A stretch of 64,000 bases of DNA, taken from assembly GCA_009760855.2 (NCBI GenBank), contig WPIO01000084.1, positions 645,001-709,000 on the forward strand, read 5' to 3'. The notes beneath the pieces were generated by a model. It worked only from the letters and a program-made list of their open reading frames with translations, searched no databases and was not told the DNA's origin. Numbering within the stretch: position 1 is the stretch's first letter; every line of letters begins with the position of its first letter. The DNA comes from Cristatella mucedo. Lineage: Eukaryota > Bryozoa > Phylactolaemata > Cristatellidae. Made by a program: the position numbers and the translations under genes. Below are positions 1 to 11,089 of the stretch, piece after piece.

Positions 1-87
1 GCGGATATTATATACATTCCGATCTTGATCAAAGGATCTACTACATGTCTTTATAACCTAACTTAACGTGTTACTGCTTTTTTGTAG

Positions 88-216
88 GTGTATCTAGCAT
101 GTGCTTTCAGCTCTGCCGGCCTTATTGCAGGAAGCACGCAGATAGCATTTTCCGGAAGTTCATTAAGGACGAAAATTCCCAATAACTTGGAAAGCCAATG
201 CGATGCAGCTAGCTGC
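88..216 (+). CDS. Internal exon of a membrane-protein gene entering from the left (MS4A/CD20-like?)
   Basis: This is a 129-base, 43-codon fully open block. It follows a strong acceptor (pyrimidine run ending TTTTTTGTAG, with a CTAAC branch-like motif about 30 bases upstream) and is followed by a GTGAGT donor. Read in phase 0 it starts VYLACAFSSAGLIAGS, a hydrophobic segment, and continues into a polar stretch with two cysteines (QCDAASC). Hydrophobic segment, then polar loop with cysteines, is the layout of exon 4 of the MS4A-like gene at 24-36 kb, so it may be a tandem paralogue. That homology is inference from layout, not from strong identity. I found no convincing following exon. The rest of the gene may be lost, very divergent, or the exon may belong to a broken gene. 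Confidence 0.5.
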
Positions 217-414
217 GTGAGTTTGCGTCTTCTTTATTATCTGCCATGACAGTTTAAACCATACAACTCAACATATTTTATCAAACGAACTGATCAACTG
301 GATATGAAGTGACCTTATACGCTTATATAATTCAGTTTTTTCTCTAAATTTGTGTGCAATAATTAAAACAATAAACTTTCTTAAACTTTCTTTACTTCTC
401 ATGTTCCTGAGAAA

Positions 415-541
415 TGACTCTCTGAAAATTGCTGTTACTGGGACCTGCTCAAGAAAGTAACTCATATGAAACAGATGTAAACTTTGAAATCATATTTGTA
501 AAGATGTTCCTAAAATTCTATTGAGTAACTCAGCAGATTAA
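415..541. repeat. Direct repeat copy 1 (~127 bp)
   Basis: This copy is about 90% identical to 1,734-1,860 in the same orientation. The shared core includes GATCTGCTCAAGAAAGTAAC-like sequence and ends GAGTAACNCAGCAGATTAA. The copies differ by substitutions and a one-base indel that breaks any shared reading frame, so it behaves as non-coding sequence. Flanks are unrelated. Confidence 0.75.
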
Positions 542-1733
542 ACTGATAGGAAAAATAAGGATGAAAGTACACTTATAAAATGCCTCAATTACCTTTAAAT
601 GTCATTAAATTACAGCGGCACTCATTGGTAGTTCAACCATGGTGATAAAAAGAGGTAGAAGAAGCAGCCTGGTAGTGGATACTAAGGAATCTGTAGTCAA
701 TCCACATAATTATATCTGAATTAGCAGCTGCTATATTTGAGATGTCAACGGTAATTTTACATGTGCCCTGCAGCTACCAGCTCTGGTCAGTATGTTTTTG
801 GTGGCTCACAGCACTGAACTTACGTACGTACCTGCTTTGATCAACTGCTCGAATCAGCATTGAGCACTGTATCCATGCATCACAATTACTATCACTTTGA
901 CTTGTCACCTACTAATGTAACTCTGACTAAATGAAAGGCACACTGAGCATTTCTTCATGGTTTCCTGAAAATAAAAGCTTCGAGGGCTCACGCCGATCTT
1001 TCTCTGCTCCAAAATTCTAATCAATATGAAACAGCCTGAGATATAGCGTGAGCGGTATTCCTTTAGCAATTTAAATGCTTTATGTAAACCGCCGGACATC
1101 GGTAGGCTTAGAATTCACAACCTTCAGTTGTATTGTTATCGCAGATTTTCGCTCCATATTGACATGAGTTCATAGATTTAGGGCCCAAAGTTTGCACAGG
1201 CTAATCTATTAAATGCCCCTCGGGTATTCTGCGTGTGCCCAGACACAATCGTGCCAGATGATGCGGCATTTTTAGGCGACGAGTGCGTCTTTTTAATAGT
1301 GGTAATTTATTCGGATTTGATAGGGCAGGGAAAATGCTCGCTTTTGTGTCGATGCAAGAATGGCTAGAAGCCCCGAAAAAAGGGCTCGGTTTTTGTTCTT
1401 CTACTTGAGCGCTTCAGCCAATCAAGCTACAGAATACTCGGTGCTTCTTTACCGAAGCTATCTTACTGGCAGGCAGAATGCCTGTCAAACAGTTAAGTCT
1501 AGCTTAAATGAAAACCGGGCCGTTTAGAAGTATCTTTGGTGCCTAGAATTTAACTCGTGGTAAGGCCGCAGCTAAAAGTGGTAATTTTTAGCTGACAATC
1601 TCAAAGCGTGGCAGACAAAGCAACATAAAAACTAAACGAACCATGTGTGAGCTTAGAATGAAACGAGCCCTGCTTTTGCCAGATCGTAAAAATCTGCAAC
1701 CTGTCGATGCCGCTTTCCAAAAAATTATTCGCA

Positions 1734-1860
1734 GACTCTCCGAAAAATTGCTGTTATTGGGATCTGCTCAAGAAAGTAACTCATGTGAAACTGATGTAAA
1801 CTTTGCAATAATATTTGTAAAGAGGTTCCTAAAATTCTATTGAGTAACGCAGCAGATTAA
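1734..1860. repeat. Direct repeat copy 2 (~127 bp)
   Basis: This is the partner of 415-541. It sits in a 66-codon open frame, but the homologous block in copy 1 is out of frame, so the frame is probably fortuitous. It may be a dispersed repeat of which only this part is shared, or a local duplication. Confidence 0.75.
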
Positions 1861-2057
1861 TTAAAGATTATTCGCAGAAATCTTACGCTCCGATGGCTAA
1901 GGTATCGTGGCAATATTCTTGCTTGCTGCTCGCCATTGAAGCCCTGAGTTGAATCCCAAATGTACGGCTGTACGGCTCCGTCTAGTGAAAGCATTGAATC
2001 GGTATCCAGAGGTTGTGAGATGATTCTCTTCCTCGGGAGGAGAAATAATTTAGGACG

Positions 2058-2120
2058 CTCAGTCTCAGGGCAGGCGGCCTCTGGTTGGCCTCGGCCTCAG
2101 TCTCAGGGCAGGCGGCCTCT
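2058..2120. repeat. 25-bp tandem duplication, period 38
   Basis: CTCAGTCTCAGGGCAGGCGG followed by CCTCT occurs at 2,058-2,082 and again, perfectly, at 2,096-2,120. It is GC-rich against an AT-rich background. No function is evident. Confidence 0.8.
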
Positions 2121-2550
2121 AGTCGCTCTTCTGTATTTTGAAATTCTTCTTTAGCAAAGCGCGAGACAAATTTGAACCTCATATCAACTGTTAGCAACTT
2201 TAATCGGTTATTATTAAGGTAAAGTAAGGCTTATTTAACAGTGGCAGACAAGCCTTATTGGTTGCCATCCCGCTTAATGGACGATGAAATATTGGCTTGT
2301 CCAGGACTCCAGCCAGCGACCTAGGTGGCAAAGATAGGGCTCACTATTCTAACCTATCCAAAAATTATATTTCTCATTGAGTGAGCCGAAATAATTTGAA
2401 ATGCTGCAATAACCAGTCATTTAAGTTACTTCAACATTAAAACATCGTTGTAAGTCCTCCCTGCTACAGACTTTAGTTTAAGTTTATTTATCTGCTAATC
2501 ACCCTAATCTTTGGAGTTCGGATTTATAAGATATTCCCCATTGAGTATGT

Positions 2551-5500
2551 TTAGGCATATCCTGATGAGTAAATGGAATAACTCTGAATCACTGAATCCA
2601 GCTGGTAATTAGTATAATTTGTGCAAGTTCTCAGATTATCTACTATTGAATCAATTTCAATGCATACCATTGCCTCATCTGACCAGGGTGGCATGGTATA
2701 TAAAAAAGCCTGATAATTGTGCACACCATTAAAGATCTCTTTTTTATTAACTCCGGTGGCTTGGACGACTGGTGTGCTCTCGGTACTATAACCAATAAAC
2801 TGCATAGCTGAGGATTAACGCTTCAGAAGGTAGCCTGGCGTGATCCTAAAGTCGTCTCATCGTGTCACATCAAGAAACAAGTCATTTGCTTTCAGCATAT
2901 CAACATGAGAATGCTTTTGAATTTCCTTCATATATATGAGTCAATTTATTAAATATATTTCATTATGGGAGCTATTAATCATTAACTAGTTACTAGTTGA
3001 CTTACAGTTTACTGTTTCAGATTCCAAGTACGGGGCCAAAGTTTTTGTATACGGTTCTGTTGTTCTCCCATCCCGAATAGCTTTGTCACAATTTTGGTTT
3101 TCGTCAGTATGGTGTAGCACATGATCTATACAGCCGTTCAATTTTATGAGAGAGCCAATATGCGACGAAAGCCATTTAAAATAACTTGATGTACACCCTC
3201 GCTTACAGAGAAAAATAAATTGTAAGCTGTACTTTTCCAATCCACGTCCATGTGCCTCATAGATGCAAGGCAAAATGACAAGAGTAACATATTTCATTCA
3301 ATAATTACTCTTTCTCTTTTGTCTTCACTTAAAATGATTTCGAGACAATAATACATTTATATCTCATTAAATCTGTGCTATAAATGGATTGGGCAAAGCT
3401 GAAATGCATGCATTTTGACGTCCACTAAATATTTACTTACTGGGCTAGTTCATTTAGGCTGCAAAATTAACTCCTTTGCGATTAAGTTTTCTTTAATTTG
3501 TACATGATCCATATGGTTTACCTTTCTTTCTAATGTGTATTACAATTGCTTTTCTAATACCGGAACTAAGTGGCGATGGTGGATTCATTTGCACTTCTTC
3601 AGAGATAAATTTGATTGACGCCCCACTGAAATTGTAGCGTGACTAAGTATTATTTCCCGACTGAAATTTTAGCATGACTAAATAATATTTTACCTAGGTT
3701 TAGTTTTTCTGCATGATTACATACCTACGTTCCAGAGCTTCATTTACTTTAAAATGGTAATAGATGCTTAGCTATTCTGCTGTGTGAGCCTGAATACATT
3801 TTAATGTAAGTAGTTTCACATGCAATGTTTTGCACTGGCGAGCATTAGAATTAAGAACTGATCTGATCCTTTAACTCTTTCCTTGTGGTTTTTCTGAGTT
3901 TTAACATACATAAAGTGAATAATTATTAAATTCCCTTTTTTGTATTCTTATACAAAACAGCTTAGACTCAATGCTTCTATTAATGCAATACCAAAATCGG
4001 CATTAAAACAAAATATAAATGTTGGTTGATTTAAAAGCAAAACTTTAGTTACTATATCTTTTACTTAAAAGGAGCAATAAAGAATTGCTTGCTGTTGGAC
4101 TTGAACCCACGATCTGGGCGTGCTAATCATTTGATCATACATCACTTGCATTAAAGCTTGGAAGCCCTTAAGTCCATTTAAGATACTCATTTGAACCATC
4201 TATTAGCCAGCAGACAATCACGGCACTTATTACGAATTTCTCTAAATGTTTCTTTGCTTTCATACTTGTATGCTGACCCTGTGCATGTCACCCCTAACCA
4301 TGTTATTCTTGTTGTTTATTGAGCATACTACCACTAATCATTCGATCGTGCTTCTTTTGCAGCAAATATAAAGTGCCTAGAAAGAGTGAATTCTCTGAGA
4401 GCGTTATATTATATTTATTATCATTATTATTATTATGATTAGATCAAATTGATTATTCTTTCATTCTATGAGGAAATGAGGTTATAGTACTAATTTCTCA
4501 AAGCGTACAACGTGAAGTATGTCGTCTCTTGATTGCGTCGATGCAGCTGTAATTTCCTAATCCCAATGATATGTTGAATCTGGATTAAGCTTTAAGAAAT
4601 TTGTAGGCAGTACAGGTTATGGCAGTCGCTTGTCACGTTCTTCTAATAATTTATGGATCGGGCGAATTTTTCGTCACTGGCTGGTCAACGTTCGTGTTTG
4701 TTCGACATCTATCAGCCTGCTTCCCTAAAGAGGTGGGGGACGAGCCCGAAATCCTTGCGGTAGGTGGATGACCATCAAGTGTTTTACTAATCTGAGGACG
4801 AATCGGCCAGGATAGTTTTTAGTGCACTGAGAACAAGCATTGTCATCTAAAAGAAGACAAACCTTTTTCAAATACGTATTATCACGGTAAAGCTTGCTAC
4901 CTAGGATCAATCCTAATTGAATCCGAGAGACAGTAAAACAAACGACAGCCTTCACTCGAAGTGCGTCCTGTATATGGCAAGTACTAGTGTCTACACAAAC
5001 TTTTGATTTAGGTGGAAGGCTCTTTTGGAGATTCTTTTATTTAATAAAAAAAGAGTCGAGGCAACTAATTTGTATGACTATATCCATCAAATAACTGGTG
5101 GCGCATAACTTCGGACTCCAGGCCATACAAAACGCCAGTACCTACGTGTTATGTGTGAATTTAGGTACTCTGTACCTGGGCTAGTGCTGTAGTCTATGAG
5201 AATTAATTTTTGAAATCTGTGATGCTATTATTACGCAAGGTTGCTCAACCTAGTTTAAAGCAGAATACGTTATAGGGGAGATAGTGAGTCGGGAACGTAA
5301 GGCAAAATTACCATTGAGCGAATGTTTTAATCTTGCATATATTTTAAAAATCTGCGAGCTAATTCTTAGTAAATACTAAACTTACCTCAGTAGTTTTGTG
5401 TAACTGTTATTGTAGATAAAAGTAACCTTGGTTAAAGGACGATTGATCTGGTGGCTCTGGATTTCTTTTGTGGTTATTAGACTATGCTTTAGTTGCAATG

Positions 5501-5703
5501 CTATAAGCTTCTTTGTTTTTGCTGTCTCATCCGTAGCATCCTAAATGTCACAGGTCTTCAGATATCCCTTTGGAAATGTGCTACCGAGCTTTCTAGTAGA
5601 CCTAATCTTCAGCTTCCGATTTAATCGTATAAATATATAAGAACTATTGGCCATGTTGATTCAAAGGGAAGCCAACCTCCTTAGGAAAATCTTCTTCAGC
5701 CAT
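2551..5703 (-). CDS. Candidate six-exon gene, 261-residue protein of unknown family
   Basis: Model read on the minus strand: exon 1 5,703-5,677 (starts MAEEDFPKE), exon 2 5,540-5,386, exon 3 5,141-5,096, exon 4 4,967-4,863, exon 5 3,201-3,006, exon 6 2,807-2,551 (TAA stop). Every exon is open throughout and phases agree at all junctions (0, 2, 0, 0, 1), giving 786 coding bases. Strong signals are the GTAAGT donors of exons 2 and 5, the TTTATTTTTCTCTGTAAG acceptor of exon 5 and the CCTCAG acceptor of exon 6. Weak points are the GTTGGC donor of exon 1, the GTTATT donor of exon 3, the GTTTGT donor of exon 4, and the 1.66-kb intron 4, where another exon could hide. Exon 4 has one hydrophobic run (VKAVVCF..IQLGLILG). 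The last third is rich in Y, T, S and N. No domain is recognised. Exons 5-6 are the safest part. Confidence 0.45.
4083..4135 (-). repeat. Degenerate tRNA-like SINE fragment
   Basis: TTGGACTTGAACCCACGATCTGG on the plus strand is the reverse of a Pol III box B (GGGTTCAAGTCC-like). It matches the box B part of SINE-2 copies elsewhere in the window. The A box is lost. It lies inside intron 4 of the minus-strand candidate gene. Confidence 0.45.
4265..4442 (+). mobile_element. LINE family A, 3'-end fragment
   Basis: It carries the family A 3' UTR signature (CATGTCACCCCTAACCATGTTATTC, GTTTATTGAGCATACTACCAC), then a decayed copy of the terminal stem-loop (AAAGTGCCTAGAAAGAGTGAATTCTCTGAGAGCG) and an ATT-rich tail. 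It is 5'-truncated with no coding sequence left, as expected for target-primed reverse transcription. Confidence 0.75.
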
Positions 5704-6400
5704 ATTATCGACAGGTGAACTGTGGTTACAAAGCTTAGCCCTCCTCAGGTTCAATGTGAAACAGATGGAGACTCCGACCGCCTATGCACAGACAAAAATA
5801 ATGGTATCTTCAATGTGCTTGAGTTTATAAAGAGTTGGTGTGCAAATAATGACAAATCATTTGGAAAAAATTAAAGGTGAAAACCCGCAAAAATACTCCT
5901 ATTGAATTAGAATACAATGAAAGGAAATTCCCTACATTAGCATGAATTTAAGCACGCACTGGGCCATTTTTGAGCTAAGGAAATTGGACGATATGCATGC
6001 TGTCAATCTGACCCTACTTTAATCAGCCTTAGTATTTGGAGAGCATCTCATTATTTCTCCTCCTTTTGAATATTTTATCTATGAAAAAATCTAAAAACTA
6101 GAGAGCTTTCTGCATGAATTATATAAATTCCTGTGTGAATTCAAAGTATGTAAGCTGTCTTCAATAAAATATTATCTGCACCCCTGTTGTATGTCATATT
6201 CTCAGTAGTAGACTAGGTTAAAAATGATTTATTAGTAAGTTACTTATATAGCACCCTCATAGCACTCAATTGCTTGCTTTATAAGTAGTTTTAATATTCT
6301 TTAAGAAAATCATGTCAGTATGTTTAGTAGTAGAATACTCAGTGTGGGCACGCATAACTACACAAAAGATAGATCACAAGATCCCAGCAAATTCTGTTAA
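5704..6400. other. AT-rich non-coding stretch
   Basis: No exon or intact element is seen. The region upstream of the candidate start at 5,703 (minus) has no obvious CpG island or TATA box that I would call. Near 6,240-6,290 there is a weak trace of the LINE A/SINE-1 tail (ATAGCACCCTCATAGCACTCAATTG). Confidence 0.4.
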
Positions 6401-6409
6401 AAACAGGTG

Positions 6410-6990
6410 CATTTTAGCTTCTTTTTTAAATGCCGTCAAGTCAGAGTATTTCGTGACGTCAGGTAGTAGCGAATTCCGCCCAAGGAATATAGGTTGGCAT
6501 GAGGCACAGCTAAAAGAATTGAGCTAGAAGAGCGGGTGGTAATATGCCTAGCCCGATTGGGTAGTAGTTACGATAGGTAGGCTAGAGAAAGAGAACGAAG
6601 TGACCTTAACGTGAAGGACAAACCCTTGAGGTTGACACGCTGCTTGATGGGATGCCAGTACTTATCGATGATGGGTAGTGCAATGTGGCGATTTAGATGT
6701 TCACATTGGAAAATCTGGGCTGCAAAGTTTAGCCCCAACTGGAAGAGCTTTATGGAACCAGTCGAAGTACCTTGGATTATTCAGTTGCAGGGCTCAAAAG
6801 CCAACGGCATATATTCATTAAACAACTATGATGTGGTATCCCTGTCTAAGTAAGCCCTAATTTTTGGAACTTTAGGAAGCTTAAATAGGCAGACTTGATT
6901 GTGCAGCTGATGTGGTCTAGAGAAAAGGTCACCTTGTGGCAGGACATCCATATTTCCTGCAGAATGTACACGAGATATACTGCCCAAGCC
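6410..6990 (-). mobile_element. LINE family A-like reverse-transcriptase remnant
   Basis: The minus strand contains diverged reverse-transcriptase C-terminal sequence, heavily mutated by indels and stops. It aligns by eye with the better copies at 13.2-13.9 kb and 25.7-26.3 kb: plus-strand landmarks are GTGACCTTAACGTGAAGGAC, CGCTGCTTGATGGGATGCCAG and GGTATCCCTGTCTAAGTAAGCCC. Its divergence suggests an old insertion. Confidence 0.65.
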
Positions 6991-7084
6991 CATTAGCTTT
7001 TTAGGTAAATAGATACACGACTGTTGGCCTTACATCGATCTTTATTAACAGTTTGAAGTTTTTCAAGACAAAATAATGTTTACT

Positions 7085-7640
7085 CTTGTAGTGTAATGTA
7101 ATTTATCTCCATCTGTAACTCCACAAAGCCGCAAAAACTATGTGGGTGTTAGGCAGGAAAGTTTTCTTTAGCACACTCACAGCCTAAGCGGCTATCGGTA
7201 CACGTTTTGTAGCCAACAGACTTCTACTCACCCTACAAAGAGAAATTGGAAAGCATAGCAGAGTCAGGAGAGCAGCTGAGGCAGTGAGTGACATGAAAGT
7301 AGCAGCTCAGGACGGCTGGGGAAGGATGTGCCATATTCGGCAGCAGGAGATTAATGCCATTGCGTAATAATCCTGGAAGCCAGCTCCACAGTCAAGGACC
7401 TGTAGAGCAAAATTTTCTGTATCCAGCGGTCTTTAAGCGGAGGAATGGAACAGGCAATTGATTGTCCGTTCAGGACCTGAGGGCACGAGGAGGCTTAAAG
7501 TGGTGCAGCAGTTCAGCGAAATATGGAGGAGCCAAGCCATTGCGAGCCTTGGGGGATCAGCATAAAAACTTTGCTCTGTATCCGTTTATCAGCCGGCAGC
7601 CATCCTAGCTATTTTAGAAAAGAAGGCGCATTGCCATACC
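7085..7640 (-). mobile_element. LINE family B 3'-end fragment
   Basis: On the plus strand this begins with the reversed 3' end (TATCTCCATCTGTAACTCCACAAAG) and runs through CAGCCTAAGCGGCTATCGGTAC, matching family B at 20.4-21.6 kb and, inverted, 34.6-35.0 kb. It preserves the region just after the reverse transcriptase. Frames are broken. Confidence 0.75.
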
Positions 7641-10365
7641 TCTTCTAATTTTTCTACCCCCTGCGCTCATTCCTGTCATATTGCAGCTTTCGTGAAATTC
7701 GCGGACGGTCAAATGGCCAATGCTCGTGCAAGAGCCTAAGCAATATCAGATTGTGCTGATAAATCAGTTACTTTGAAAAAAAGTTCCTCACGTTATTTTT
7801 GTTTTGAACAATAAAATCCGAAAGTTTGCATTAATATATATCGACTAGTTCTGAGCTTCTGCCTAAGCAGCACTTTTAAATCACTCCTGTTTTAATACTG
7901 TATAAACCATGAGTCTTTTAAGGCAACTTGCTTAATTATCAACTTGAATTTAAACTTGTAAACTATTAATAATCGGTGATCAACTTTTTTATTCAAATCT
8001 TTAATTAAGGTATCGTTTCAAAATCATCCATCAAGATACTTAATCTTCTATGCTACAATAGTGACCGAGGCCATCTTTTCAGTTTTCGCATTCATTAATT
8101 GACATTGAAAGGCAGCTTACTTTCTGATGACTATTAGCATTTAGATAAGTAAATAGCAAAAATGCAAATCGATTAATAATTGGAAAGCTTTACTTCTCGC
8201 GCGCTAGATACATATACCTCTATCGTAGCAGCTATATCTGATATAGGCTTTTGTATTATCAGTGTCTCAAACATAGTGGCCTTGAGAATAGTGTAGAATG
8301 CTATCAAATCGTTTCAACGTTTTCGATTCGTCCATCAAAAGCTGTCGCAAAGATATTATTCAAATGGTTTTCTGCTATGTTCAGCTTTAATCTTATTATA
8401 TTTGCTATTAAAATATCTCGATACCCAAGTGCTGCTGGTACCAATTTAAATTAGCATTCGGTTGGAAATATTTGTGAACCTTGATTGGCTGCATGTGCTG
8501 TAGGCTGAATCGGGCCGCAAGCATCCGATGCAAATTAGAATGACCGAGGGTTCAACTGCATATGGCCAACATCATCAATCTCTCACAAATTATGGACTGA
8601 GCTATATACCATATGCTAAGAACTGATTATGTTTTTTTGCAATTCAACAATCAAACCTGGTATGTAGAATGAGCACAATCTTCTGAATTTCCATGTGGCC
8701 CTGAAATCTTTTTTAGCTAAGTGAGTGGTGTATCATCCAATTAATGATCTGCATGTACAAAAGAACAGTTTGAAATTTTTGCGCTAAATAATTATGTTTT
8801 TAAGTACAGGTCTGTTTGTGTGGAATAGCCACGACGAAATTTAGCTAAGATGTACACGTGCACTACAAACGCAGGGCTAAATAAAATCATTTGCTGCTAC
8901 TGTCTGATGCTAAACTGTGTTTTTCAGTGTCTTTGGTGGTTTTTAGCAATCGTCACTACTGATTAATACCAGACAGGAGTGGCAAAGACTAGAAAGCAGA
9001 TAATTTATTGGAAGAACTGAATTATTATCTTGCTGAAGTAAGCTAAGCCAGAATTAATTGGCCATTGCTACAATCAAATTAATATCTTGCGCAAACAGAG
9101 TCAGTGCAGGCACATTAAAAATCATTATCTTTTCTAGTTAAACAGACGCACATCGGCGTGCACAACTTAAGGTTACAGACAAATAATTAGAATAGCTATT
9201 CTAATATCAAAAATGTGAAATAGTATATGGCTTTTGTCATGCTAAGTGGCAAAGACAGCACAATTAACCATGTAAAATTAATCTGTGTACTTTATTAAGA
9301 TTTGTCGTTACCACCAGTTTCTATAACAGTTCAGTTGTATTTCAACGTTTATCAAAGAGCTCAATTGTAAACGATCAGCGATTCATTGCAGTTACGAAAT
9401 TGAAAGATTACTATAGCAAAGCAAGTACATTAACATCAAAGCTATTAGATAAAAAAGAATGTGAACTTGGCTAATAATTCAATGCTTATTTATAACTTAA
9501 CAATGTGTGCATTATACTCGGCAGATTAAGGATTAACTTGACTTTTAAACGCAAAATCACCTAATGAAATTAGATTCCAGACATGTATCAAAGCTGCAAA
9601 AATGGTCTATAGGGGTTTTGATATTTTATGACATTTTAATAGTAGTGTGGATACAGGGCTTCTTCCTTAATGGTGTTAATTAGACCTGATGCATCTTACT
9701 ATCCGCATCAATTAAAATTTCGTCACCTTTCTGCTAATTAATTTATCAAAGAATGTGAATCACTTTCGCTGCATCCTTGACGAGCTCGTACAATTAAATT
9801 GCTTATGTTCATTCCACGCAGATGACAACAAAGAAAAAACATTCGATTCAGCAGGATTGCACAAGGGTTGCACCTGGATCTCACACGGAAGATTCTCATC
9901 TCAGACTCATTGAGGTCTGTAAGTCATCAGTAGCACCAACTTAAGTGGAAGATTTGAATTACCAGCCTTTTTATTAGCGTGGTTATGCCGATTACTAATT
10001 TCGTCAACATAATGGTCAAATAAATGTACTAGTGAAGTGCGAAACGTGGTCATTCTATAAGGGTGAAGAGACTGTTGCCTTCAGGGTTGACTAGCGAAAA
10101 GCTTTGTAAGAGTTCTGTCACTGTTCGGCGTGACGCATTAGTGCCAAAGACCGCTTGGTTAAGATTAAAGTCAACTGGCACGCAAGAATCTTATCGACAG
10201 CACGAGCTAAGCAGAGATGTTTGTCAGTGTCAGTGTCGGTGACCAGAACTGATGACACTAACTAACAGTATACCAGGGTAGTTCATGTAAATGTTCTTTA
10301 GATTTCGTCGGCGGGCCAGTCTTTGAGAAGATGAGAGCTGTACGCCAGGCGGGTTCTCGTGGAGG
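7641..10365. other. AT-rich non-coding stretch
   Basis: No gene, RNA or identifiable repeat can be supported here. A plus-strand frame at 8,251-8,454 (67 codons) has no usable splice context. A 12-codon block after TGTTTTTCAG near 8,930 ending in TAA could be a terminal exon of something upstream, but is far too short to call. Confidence 0.4.
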
Positions 10366-10369
10366 GCGC

Positions 10370-10800
10370 AGCCTGCTGTACAGATATTTAAGGCTGAAAC
10401 CTTCAACCCTCTTTCCTAAAATTGTGTCTACAATGGCTTAACACACTTCTCAGCATTTAGTCATCTTCCTGTCGCCCACACTAGAAATCCTTTGGTGACC
10501 GTCCCTACAGCTCGTATGCATCGAAAGCCTGTAACTATATTCCAGCTATAGCCACTACTTGTGATGGCCTTGCATCTTTTAAGTCTCAGCTAAAGATGCA
10601 TCTGTTCCGCTCAGCTTTTCCTTAGCGATAACGAACTTGTCTGTCATTTTCTATAGTGTGGTTTTTGTGCTTAGAGTGCATGATTCAGTAAATTGTATTA
10701 GCCAGAGGTGTTACTAACCGGTGACCAAGAGAGTCTTCATGTTTGCATCAGCATGTTTGCCTAAGCATGACTCATGCTTGCTTTCGCATGCTTGATACTG
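10370..10800 (+). mobile_element. LINE family C 3'-end fragment
   Basis: A degraded reverse-transcriptase C-terminus ends in a readable SFKSQLKMHLFRSAFP and stop (about 10,575-10,625), the same closing motif as family A (TFKRNLKTHLFRTAF). The 3' UTR (TTACTAACCGGTGACC ... TGCATGCTTGATACTGTGT-like) recurs inverted at 30.3 and 49.2 kb, defining a third LINE family. Confidence 0.65.
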
Positions 10801-10910
10801 TGTATGTCATAAACCCCTGTATTGAGTTTCTTTCTCAATGGCAACAGCCGTCTGGTAACACATAGTCACCAGATTCTCTATTTTGGTGCACAGACAATCA
10901 TGGGTCGCTC

Positions 10911-10912
<2 letters not shown>

Positions 10913-11009
<97 letters not shown>

Positions 11010-11087
11010 TCCCTCTCTCTCCCTCTCCATCTCCCTCTTCCTCTCCCTCTCCATCTCCCTCTCCCTCTCTCTCTCTTTCTCTCTCTG
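10913..11087. repeat. (CT)n microsatellite with degenerate flank
   Basis: Nearly pure CT dinucleotides run to about 11,004, followed by interrupted CTCCCT/CATCTC variants. Open frames across it (Ser-Leu or Arg-Glu repeats) are artefacts of the dinucleotide repeat. Confidence 0.97.
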
Positions 11088-11089
11088 TT

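Larger units (their letters stand above)
217..2550. other. Non-coding stretch with two small direct repeats
   Basis: No supportable exon was found. It holds the two copies of a ~127-bp direct repeat and a 25-bp GC-rich duplication listed separately. Around 2,240-2,335 there is a very degenerate tRNA-like block on the minus strand (GGACTCCAGCCAGCGACCT on plus) that resembles the SINE-2 box B region. Short open frames here have no splice context. One possible minus-strand exon near 837-896 is weak. Confidence 0.5.

Noticed and set aside
837-896. Possible minus-strand exon (SDSNCDAWIQCSMLIRAV) with a GTACGT donor
   Set aside because: The acceptor lacks a pyrimidine tract and no partner exon was found. 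The gene model at 2.55-5.70 kb already ends with a stop upstream of it.
8930-8970. 12-codon block after TGTTTTTCAG as the last exon of the left-edge gene
   Set aside because: It is too short, 8.7 kb from the exon at 88-216, and no connecting exon was found.
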